Part shown: piece by piece, positions 36,401 to 48,400 of the stretch
How the letters are laid out: every line of letters begins with the position of its first letter
How positions within the stretch are numbered: position 1 is the first letter of the stretch
Assembly: GCA_027924585.1 (NCBI GenBank)
Contig: BSBM01002102.1
Location: 147,479-211,478, forward strand
Direction of reading: 5' to 3'
Origin: Larix kaempferi
Taxonomy: Eukaryota; Streptophyta; Pinopsida; Pinales; Pinaceae
DNA length: 64,000 nt
Translations under genes and position numbers: made by a program
Notes under the pieces: generated by a model
Database searches by the model: none
The model's input: only the letters and a program-made list of their open reading frames with translations
Told to the model about the DNA's origin: nothing

Positions 36401-39400
36401 TTCAAGATCTCAGGATTGCAACATTTCCGCTAGATTCTATCATGTATGAGGGTAATGGGATTGGCATTTAATCAAGCACATCAACCCCTCTATGTGACTT
36501 GATGTTGATGGTGTTGATTGTTGAATTGCTCTGTCATGACCTCAATAAAAATGTACCGTTCACTCAAGAAAAATCATTTATCAAGCATGGGAAGCTTTTT
36601 CTACCTTATTTTAACAATTGGATTAGGAAGTTTCATCAAAATTGAAAGGTGTTGACTAATGTCCTTGGAGGATCAACTTCGAGATTCAAGGTAGAGGCAA
36701 GGGCTAGAGCCTAGAAAAGGGGGGGCATAGGGTGCTACAATGAATAGTATCCCAATATAGGCAATGATTTTGATGATATGATGAATAGGATCACATTGGC
36801 TTCCACCGCAGCCCCTTACATTTTATAACCCTATATAACACAAAATCCACATTTATTTTGTCATTTTTCATTGCAGCAGTGGAGGATTTTGAGCAAACGA
36901 TTCCCAAGTACGTGTTAAATTTCCAGCTTGTAATTATTAATTTAAGGATTTATACAAGGTTTTGCAATATCCATACCATTCACCTCTTTTTGCTAATTTT
37001 TATCGAAAATTGAACAATTTTTTAGCTCTAACATTTTTACAAGCATGCTTGCGTTGATTTCTTTTATTTTTTTGCACTAGGTTTCCCGTGACAAGACAAA
37101 TTACCAAAAGTTGAATTGTAAGCAAATGACTGGAGGAATTAGCCACTTGAAATACCACCTTGCAAGAATCCCCCAAGGCATGAGGTCAATATATCTAGTA
37201 ATTCAAGCCTAGAAATCATGTGAAGTGCTCATCAATCTATTAATGAAAATAACACCAAGGAAGAGAGAGAAACTATAAAACTTGGATTGCAGCCAGCAAA
37301 GTCACAAGTCACAAGCATATGGGGCTTGGGGGAAGCAAGTGGGACTCCACATGTTCAATTTTCAGAAGGGCCTCAGCTTTTCTTGTTCCAAGGTCTAAAC
37401 CTAGGGCACAACCTTCCATTAAATAAATTAGTAAAAAGTAGGAGAAGGAAGACATAGATAGGGTTGTGAGCAAGTGTTTTTTATGGAGCCACAATACTTC
37501 ACAAGGAAAAGGCTAATATCACTACTGCCCACCTCAACCTTGACCAATTTCAAGAGGACTTCATCTACCATTGCATCAGTCCTTTCATTGTAATCGACAA
37601 CTCCAACAACGAGCCACCTTGGTTACCAAGAAGTAGGAATGGTCCTACAAGTCTGCACGAATACGGGCTCGTAAGAAAGGTTGTTTTCAATATCTCTCTT
37701 TGTGCCCCTAGCAGATGGGATCACCATACAAAAGGAAGTGATCCTTTCAGTGGAAGTTGGTATAGGTTGTGGCCAAAGGATATAGAAATGGAGTCCGAGT
37801 ACCTCCCACATGTATAGAGCCAAGTATTTCTGGTCCCAGTACCTTTGAAAACTAGAGAGAGTTTGTGGCTCTTTGAATTGACAATGGAACCACCTCTAAA
37901 TCTTGTAGTATATGGGGCAGCAAAAGATCAAGTGCTCCTCTATCTCAACCTCTTGAAGATGACATAGCTGGCAACGCCTGTCCAATCGGTCAATCTAGTG
38001 ATCTGCCTCCACCCGATGTCAATGTGAACCCACTCTGAGAACTAAGGGAATACAAAGTGCATGCATCCAATGACAAAGTTTGCACTAAGGCCAAAGTCAA
38101 ACAATAAGTCCCTAAACTCCATGAAATGTTTAACATAGAAAGCCATCTTCTAACATAAATAGCTATTAAGGTTTATCCAAGTGACCCATACAAACTGCCT
38201 ATAAATGTCATCATCTCAAATGATACTATTCAACTCCTGCCTAGTAGGTGAAATGAACATAGTTTCTATGTAAATATTAAATAAATAAATAAATAATAAT
38301 AATTAGTGAAGTGACACATCCTAATAAAAAGGCATGACCTAATGAAAGGACATGGCTTACCATCCATGGTGACCAGTCAATGCATATATCAGTATATTGT
38401 CCCATGCATTGTATATTATATCTATTCATTCATACATTATTAAATATATTTATACCTATCCCATATGGATTTTTGTTTAATGTCCTCCTTATGTTGGATA
38501 TTTATTAGTAAATGAACATTTGTTCATTTCATTTGGTATTAGAGCCACATGTTAATCCAACCTTTGGCCACACCTCTTATTAAACCTTGTATCACACTAC
38601 TTTTAACCACACTCAATTTTTTTCAATGTTACTTTGAAACTAGGCCTTGGCCAACTCATGAACACTATTTTTTAAGGTTTCTCTAATACAAGGTTTTGAC
38701 CACATTCAAGCTTTTGGTCACTCACATTTTTCATGGTTTCTCTAAATCTCCAGTCCTTGACCAGTATCAGGCCATCTCCAATCCTCCAAACAAGAGTCTA
38801 AGTTGCCACATGCCATCTAGGGCTAGAAGCCCTCCTCCATGATATAAAATGCTCATCCCAAGTGGGTCACTGTCAAAGCAAGTGGTTCCTCCATGTGACC
38901 ATCATGAAGCCTAAGGTCTCATATTCAAACTTTGAGTTTTTGGATTTGTTTCGTGCAACCTCCTTTGCCTTATTGTATTTGTCTCTATCCTTCACTAACA
39001 ATTGGTCACAAGTTTGACTCCTATAGTCTTAGCTATCTCCCATGGCATAATCCTAGAAAGATGTCTTCTCGCATGTGTATATAAACGTATGTAAGTTTTA
39101 TTACAATGAGGGCATATAAACTCTGCGGTTCCAAGCCTTTTGCATTCTCCAAGCATTCTCACATACTTCCACAAGGGTGTTGGAAATCTCAATATGTTTT
39201 TTTCCATCACTGTCAACATCATTATCATCATCCCCTTCCATTTCTTCCTACTCTTCATAGTATGTGCCATTTCCTACTTCTTCCTCATCATTTGTATTTT
39301 AGCTTCCCATCACCATCATAATAAAAAACGGAACCAAAAGGAAAAACCACATACCCATCATGCTTTTTGACTCCAGATCAAGATAACATGTTGCCTGCAA

Positions 39401-42400
39401 TAGATTGATGGGGAAGGAAAATGGGAAAGAGTAAGAGAAAAGGACATTCAATTATTCAACATAGTGGAAGAAAATTTAAAAACATATAAGAGTGGAGGTT
39501 AGAGCCTACCTCTTCATCTCTCCAATGGTGATTCAATATAACTATGGCAGCCTTCAATCTCCCTTCCAAGCTCTCACAAATTTGCTCCTCAACAACTAGT
39601 AAGTAGCCCACTCAAATTCCCAACAAAGATGAATGATATGGGTCTAATAGAATAAAAGAAAATGGTGTGAGTGAGTGTTTAAATCCACCAAAGGAACCCC
39701 TAGCCATCCCTAAACCTATGTTATGGACACTTGTCTTTGTTCCCACAAGCAAGGGAAATAATCACCTCAACCAAAGGGATAAATTGAGGAGCAAATAGCA
39801 TGATTTGAAAGCAAAGCAGTGGGGTGCTCCCATTCAACATAGTTAAGATCTAATCACTGAGACAAGTTGAAGAATCTAAGGCTTCAACGAATGTATGCCA
39901 TACATATGACAAATTCAAATGTAGACTGAGAAAGAGAAAGGAATAACCTATGTCTACAAGATTTGTTGCAAGATTTGGTGTTGGGCAGTAATTCAAATGG
40001 CAAAAAGGTTGAAATGAACATATTTAAGATAGCATGACTTATGAAGCATTCACTTTAGCAAGTTAAACCACAACCTATGGAACATTCACCTTGTGGTGGG
40101 GATGGAAAAAACATCAACTTTCAAGAGCCAATAAAAAATGATTCAATCCACCTCCAGTCATGTAGAGAAACAAAGTTTCCCATAAAGCAACCAATAATTT
40201 TGAAGAAACAACCACCAGTATATCCATGACGTCGTGTTGCACTTATTGGCAATATATCATCAACAAGAAGCCATTTTCATCGGTCAGAGATATTATCACA
40301 GTAAATTCAAGTTTTGGAATCTATCACGATAAATTGAAATTATCACAATAAACTAGGAAATTATTGCGATAAATTGGAAATTATCAACCTGCCCCTTCAA
40401 GTCTATATGTTAAAGCCAATTTTGAGGTTTTTCTGCTCTCATTTTGCAAAAGTGAGTTAGGTGAATTGAGTATTTACCACACAAACCAACATCTTCAGAT
40501 TGAAAGCTCCAAGGAATGAGGAAGGATGGAAACATGGACCAAGGTTCAAACAACCCCACAATAAGGAGCACACAACCAAAAATACCTTTATAAATAGCAG
40601 TACTCAAACAACTTCATGGAAAAAGGGACAACTCTTGTGAAACCAGGACACAAAATATGCCCAAAAGAGTTTGTTGGGACTTCATCAAGAAGGGATCGCT
40701 TTTCATTATCACTCCTACCTACCATAACATACTAAAGATGCCTCTCTACAAAACTAGTGTTATGATGACTTACTGAAGCAGATGCTTTTGGGATTAGGTT
40801 TTTTGAATCTGCAATACTATAACAACCCAAGGGCCAAAACATACATCCATATACCATATTTCAATTGGGCTTCTACATGATGTGGCATGTTGCTAACACA
40901 CCAACAATAGCAAGACTTCAAAACCATAGGCCTGGAATCCCTCCATCAAATTGCAAGGGATAGGCTTCCTCCATTTAGATATTCCCTGGATGCACCAGGC
41001 CGCCTATTACCTACCAGACAGGAGTTGAATAAAATCATTCAAGACAACATTTATAGGCAGTTCATGCAAATCACATGGATCAACCCTCAGGGCAGGTTAC
41101 ATCCAAAGATGGCCTTTTATGCTACACATTTCATGGATCTGAGGGGCAGTCTCATTGTTCAACCCCAATACACACTCCGCCATTGGACACATGCTCTTCG
41201 TATTCCTTTTGGCCAATTCAAAGTGGGTTTTCATCATCTTGGAGTGGAGATAGATCACCATATTGATCTATTAAACAAGATCCGTTATGTGTGTCATCTT
41301 TATGAGGTTGAGACCTATGAGAAATTCATCTTTCGATGCCCTAACTCCTACAAGATTCGTGGGCAGATCCACTAAGGCCACACATTTTTTCTCACAGAGC
41401 TTCACACTTTGACTAGCTTCCTTAGATATCTCGATCAAAGATGTGTGGCCTTATACTTACTGGAGGCCCTTCGAATTCACTCCCTCATCCTCCAGAGACA
41501 TTCGCAGTTGGGATTGACCTCCACTCAGTGGATCACTTCTTTCTTCTTGGTGCTCCTTTCCTATAGGGGCACCAAAAGGCCAATAGAGGACGAAACTGCT
41601 TTTGGCCACAAATCAGTTAGGACATGAAGGACCACCTCCACTTTAGGCTGACACCAACGTCATGGCCAATCGCAACCCCATCCCAATTCAAAGTGGGTTT
41701 TCATCGTCTCGGAGTGGATACAGATGACCATATTGATCTATTAAACAGGATATGCCATGTGCATCATCTTCATGAGGTTGAGACCTAGGAGCACTTCCTC
41801 TTTCGATGCCCTATCTACTACGAGATTCGTGGGTGATTCCACTATCTCTTTAGGGTCCTTTTTCTCACAGAGCTACACACTTTGACTAGCTTCCTTAGAT
41901 ATCCAGATCAAAGATGTATGGCCATATACTTGTTGTAGACCCTCCAGATTCACTCCCTCATCCTCCAGTGACATTCATAGTCAGGATCAACCTCCACTCA
42001 GTAGATCACTTCTTTCTTCCTAGTGCTCTAATGGAAAGGGATCGGGAAGGGAGCACCAAGCCTCAAAAAGGATGGGGTATGTCATACAAAGGGCTCCTTT
42101 TCAAACATTCTCCCTGCGGTGTGCCCTAATCAACAACATTTTTGAAAAAGTGTTATTGAAGTGGTTCATCATTTCCTGTCCGATGTTGGTAAGTTCCCAA
42201 TGATTCATTTCAACAAAACCACTACAGGTGTGTGGAGGGATATGTTATTCACTTGCATTGCCAAAGTATCTTTCGTTTATCTTTCTAATTGAAAAGCGAA
42301 GGTATGAATTATGCGGCTAATAACTTCAAGATTTTAAAGCTTATTAGGGTTACTAACATGAACATTAAAAAGATGAACAATATATTTGTGTATTGAAAGA

Positions 42401-45400
42401 AATGTTTAAGTAGGTGCAGGGACAGGTTGCAACTGGTATATGAAGATTTGCAAGGTCCACCTTTACAAATGGTCTCCCAAGTTCAAAATCAAGTGACCAG
42501 TTTCAGGCAAAAACATTTCTCAATGCCAGTGTATGATGGAGATGGCCCATACATAAGCCTAGTAGAAGCATGGGTAAACAAAGCTCGTGAAAGCAATCCT
42601 TCTCCGTGGCAGCGATATCAAGGCTTCCAAGTTCCTATAGTTATCCAGCTTTCATTCCCCATCCTGATGCAGATCCTAGTATGTACTTAGTTTATCGTTG
42701 ATGAGATATTATCATGGATTGTCTCTAAAGACAAAGGAAAAAGATCAAGTGATAATTGCCTACTCAACTGGCTACATTGGTGGGTATGATTTCACTTAAC
42801 CAATTTTGATTATCATGTTTAGTGTAGGTAGGTTTAGTTTCATTTGAGTTTGGCATATGATTGCATTTGTCGTTCTTTCATGTTTAATTTTTTGCATTTC
42901 GTGTCATTATATTGAACAAGGCAGGATGGAAGTGTCTGCGTCATGATGCTTTTAATGCCCTTAGATATTTGATATGTGTGTAGGTCTACGAGTACCTAGA
43001 AGATTCACAGGTTCTCAAGCACTCCCGAGAAGAGCACTTGTCCCGCAATTGGAGCAAGTGTTACATGGTACCAATACCAGCGCACCTTCAAATGTTTTCC
43101 CAAGGAGAGGGGTTGTATTTTTCTTCAAGACCATGATGGGGTGTTATCAGTACTTTCTGAGAGGAGGTTATGGCCGGACCCTTTGATCCTTCCTTTAGGA
43201 GTACTAGGGCTTAGTGGCTTTGTTGACTGCCTCATTCTAGGGCTTGTAGCCCTAAGGTTGGTGTCTGGGGCTCCTAGGGGTGGGTCACTGGGTCACATGA
43301 CCCCCTGCTTGTTTCTTACTCTGATGACAGTATTCCAGCTCTGAGGCTCTTGCCTCCCCTTCCAGACAACTTATGCACCCATCCTTGTCCCTTTCCAGCA
43401 GAGCGCACTCTCTCCTTGGTGCAGTTTCCTTGATGACGTCATCCTTGGTCACCAGGCCCACAAGCTAATAGCGGGGGGACATTGAGGGTTTTTCAGCATT
43501 ATTGGGGTTAGATGGGGCATGACGATCCCCCCTGCTCACTCCACCTTTTGAAGTGAAGCCTTTTGTTCAGTTTTAGTCATTTTTATTAGTTTTTAGGCAC
43601 CTAGGGGGGAAATACCCGAGGTAGCCATCTTTTAGCCCTCTTTTGGCAAAGTTTAGACTAATTTATAGTATTTTATGTTATATTTTTACATTGACATTTT
43701 ATTTGGCTTGTCGACCTAGTTATTTTGTAAAGTGAGTTGCGAACACTATAGATACAACTCCTCACTTCATTTGTAAATCATAACTCATGGGATAAAATTA
43801 TATTATGTTACTTTTTTACCCAAGATATCCTTAGTGAAATGATGCGCACCTCTTGAAAGGATGTCTTCTTGCTCTTTTGGATGAAAGATGGATTTTCTCT
43901 TGCTTTGTTAATGCTTGGTGGATGCTAGAATTGTTGGAAGAACACATGCTCAAGTAAGTCTAGTCCATTTTAGCCTCGGTAAATGGTAGGTGAATTTTTG
44001 CTTCTTGAATGATTGAATGGTGGCCCTAAGGCTGCATTTTTTTTGAATAGGGTCTTGTCTCTACCTTCTATCCTCTTTGCATAGTGAAAAACTCTCCATA
44101 AAGAAGGTTTTTATGAAGTTTAGCCTTGGATCTCCAACTTTGCCCTAGATTAGCCTCCTGTAATGAACCCTAGAGGTTGTTACAAGAAGCCCTAATTTAG
44201 TAGACAAGGAGAAAGAACTCCAAGAGGAAGGCTGGTCACCTTCCTTTAAGGCTAGGGCTTAAGGGTACCATCCATGGAAACCCTAAGTTGTCACTCTTTT
44301 GCCTAAAAACCCTAGTTTGTACATGTAAATATTAATTTTAAACTTATATTTTCTTGTTATTTTTGTAATTAGTTTATTTTTCTTTTTATCGTACTTGTAA
44401 TTAGTTTATTTTTCTTTCTATCTAATTATTTCAATTCTTTCAATTGGTTTTTGAGCAACAAATTAAGATCATTTTCTAATTATCCAGGCATCATCAACAT
44501 ACCATTTAGAATCAAAAGCATCAATAGTGGAAAATTTAGCCTTATTCTCCTTATTCTCTACTGCCGCTGATGATGAGGCCATTTCTTTCTCTTTGGGAGG
44601 TACTTCATCGTTAGCAGAACCACATCCAGCATGTGAAAGCAGCCACCCAGCATCTTCAGCTTCATCTTCCTTGTCAACCTACAAAGATAAAAATAATCAT
44701 AAAATTCCCTGTCATTGTTAGATTTGCAACACCACTAAAGAAAGAAAGCAAAATAACATACTAAAAAGAGCATCAGCAAATTGTCGAAAAGAACCTGGCA
44801 AACCTAAACAGTTTTTGACAATAACTATCACTATATTTGATGTTGGATTTTTGAGGTAAAGAACCATACAGTTAATGGAGGGGCTAGCTTTGGAGCCACC
44901 ATCCCCCTGACATTATCCCAGTCAACTCCCTTGAAGAAAGGATGGCTCTTGAGAGAAGCGTATCCATCAGGTCCAGAAGCCAGCCTTTTAGAAGGGTCCA
45001 TATCCTATATACAAAAAACAGACATATTAGTAATCAGGGGAAAAATAACAATCTGGATCATTGGGATTACAATATGTTCACTATTTGCTGCAAACCATGG
45101 ACAAAACCCTACCCTAAAAGAAATTTAATGAAGTTCCCTGGAAAGAGAATAATTTGAAAAAGGACTGTAGACATAAAGAAGGGTTCCTATAATATCCTAA
45201 CCAGTGATTAACAGATTTGTAACCATTATCATAAATCTGTAGCAGTTCCAACATGCTATTTCAAAACTCAATATAACCTTTTCAGATGTACATTCAATAA
45301 TCTTCAAAGCATGTATAAACCATCCAGTCAACATCAAATATCCTAACCACGACATGGCTTGATCTCATAGTCTCTGCAATGTCCCAACTGTATATCCTGA

Positions 45401-48400
45401 CATAAGAGTTACTTATAATGATATTGTGCAAATTAACATATAAACCTAATGTACAGTTTCGAAGAAAAATCGAAGTATAATTTGTAGCAAACAGCCTTGC
45501 TTGAAGTTAAATTTCAGAATTTGAAATTTTTAGCTATAAGATGCAATGCATATCATGGAAGAATCTCTGTTTCCACAACACGTTTACATCTCCATGTGCA
45601 TATGCATTTCTATAAAACTGGATTCGGTAACTGAAACAGGATTCCAAAAAAGGTAAAGGTTTTAGAAAAAAGCACTTTTAAAATGCAAGGATGTAGGGAA
45701 ACAGCACACACATATATAAGTGCTTATATTATATATAAAAAAATTGGGGAAATACTTTTGGAATTATTAGAGTAATTTGTACATGTGCCCATGGCTCATT
45801 CATATGTATCATTATGTACTTCCAATTACGGCCAAGGCCATATTTTTTATTCTTCGATTGTATTTCTAGGTACGGTTCAGGCCAACCTAATCAAACTTGA
45901 TATGTAGGCTCAATAACCCTCTTGGGGCATGTGCCCATGTGCCCTTGTTTTCTCGACCCATAACCCCCTGTTGAAGGGACACCTCACTTCAGTTGTGCAT
46001 AAATACACAACACAAGATCTCATTTGTATTAATTATCTCATCCTGAGATCTTCTTGATCTCTCTTATAAAGTGTTTTATGCCTAGGGCACCTAATCTTTG
46101 GCATTCTCTTGTGTTTGGCATTTCTTTCTTTTATGTGTACTCATGCATTTCTTGTGTAGCACATTTCTGCTTGGGCATATTTCTCTCTCTCTACCGCACT
46201 AGCGTTATATCTCTCTAGCGCACTTGTGATTCACTGCAGAATTTGGGTTTGTTTTTGTTCCATTCAATTCTCTGCTTTCATTTTTGAATCTCAACATTAT
46301 AAAATCACTTTGGCTAAGCCATTGCACTAAGAGGCATATGTATGATGTGAAAAACACCCAAGGCTTGCCCCTAGCCTCATATGCACACACTCTGCTGGGT
46401 TTGGACCTGAGTCTATGTGTAAATACAAGCCCAATCACCTCACTGCTCACTGCTAGAACACATTCAAATAGGCTTTTTTATATAATTATTATCTAATCAC
46501 AAAAAGTAAAAAAAATGACATTTAGCACATTAAAACTTATATTTAATGTTTATATGTGATACACTAAAATAGCCAAAAAAGTGATTATCATGAAAGACTG
46601 CTAAATGACTACTGTTGTGATCTCAACACAAACATCACAAAACTAATAGCTTGCAACCTTGTGGCCAAATTCGTTGAAGGAGTGAAGCCAGGAGATAAAA
46701 GAAGGCCAAAATACACTACTTGGACATGTGGAGGGTTGATTATTGAAAACTTGGAGGAGGCAAAAGTGGCCCAAGTACACGTAACCAGAAAAATTTATGA
46801 GTTCGACATTTTATCTATTCATTGAGCCAAACAACTTTGCTTAGAGGCAAATCTTCCATAAATGTTAGTTTTTGGGATAGCAATTTTCAGTGAAAATTCT
46901 AGGTCAAGAAGAATTGCAGAAATTAAAAATGGTGATTCCAGAATTTTATAAAAGTTGATGGGAGCATCAGATTTGAACGATGAAAATGTTTGTGTACTCA
47001 TAATCATATGGGCTATCAACGCCCGATATAAAAGTTTTTCTAGTTCCTTACCAATTGTTTTCTATAGATCTTATAAGTTAGCCCTTCAGAATAAATGAGT
47101 TACAGAAACTGTTAGTTTTGTACCTTGGGATGTGTTCCCCTAGTGACTCCTAGCCTAAGTCACTAAAGAGGGGGAAAAGTGAACCTCACATTAATTACAC
47201 ATTAATGAGACTTTATGTTTTTAAAGTCACTTTTTGTCTAAAGTTTAAGTGGGTGAGTAAATATTATTTAAGTGAATTAAATAATGTGATGTTTTCCTCA
47301 CATCTAATCTCAACCATCAGATTGAGTGATTCACCACCGTTGGATTAGAATCCCATTTAGGGATTAGACAAAAAGGGAGGGAGGCTCATTACCTAGCTCA
47401 TTGTTGAGTGAATGAATGAAGCAGAGAGAGAGGTCGAGAGAGCTGCTAGGGCACGAGTTTCCACAGGGTACTGCACACAGATCGAGACTGCCATTGTCTC
47501 CATTGGCACGAGTTTCCACAGGCACGAGTTTCCAGTGTGGCTCTAACTTCGAGGCATGCATTTGGCATGAGTTATCAGCACGATTTTCTAGTTAGCAGGT
47601 AGCTACAGCACACATCACGAGTAGATTCACCGTACAGTAGGTACCTTACCCAGCACACAGTTCGAGGTTATATTCTGCTGAACTGTGGAGAAGGTACAGG
47701 GCACGGGTTTCTAGAATCTCAGCACAGTTTTCTATATGATCACAGCACAGAAATAAAGGAACAAAACAGCACAGAAATCGAGGATGATTTCAGTCTAGTT
47801 CATGCACAGAAATTGAGGTGCATTGGCACAGGAACCGAGGAAAGTACAGTATACTGATTGTGTATTTTTTCCAGCACAGCTGTGAGGTTTTCTGGGCACG
47901 AATTTCTAGGCTGTGGGCACACTAAACGAGGCTCAGTTTGGTGCACATTCTTCAGAAAGCTACTGCTGAGTGGTTAAGATAAGTTTATCTTTTCATTGTA
48001 ATGCTGTGATGAATATTTTGCTGAAGAAATAATATCTCTCTCTCTCTCAACTGGTTTTCCCCGTGGGGGTTTTTCCAGGGCTCGATTTGGCCAAAAATCT
48101 CTGAGTCATTTTATGTGTGAATGTTGTTAAATTTGCTTGCAGCCTGTTAGTAACATTGTATTGCGTGTTTGAATGTTAAAGAAAATTTTATAAGTAACCT
48201 ACAGCCAATGCAAAACCGGCTGTAGGTAAAAACCACAAATTGTTAACACAAACCAGCAGTCAATATCCGTGCAGAAAATTCTTCAGAAACAAGGTAAAAT
48301 TGGACAAAAACTGTGATTTCTGAGAGATATAACTTTTAGTGAAGAAATCAAAATTGGACAATGGTATAGTCATTGGAAAGAGTATCAATAGGAGATTAAG

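Noticed and set aside
45780-46295. Possible solo LTR in a PDK1 intron
   Set aside because: It has LTR-like ends and a TATA-like box, but the flanking 5-mers (TAATT and TTATA) do not match and no partner copy was found.
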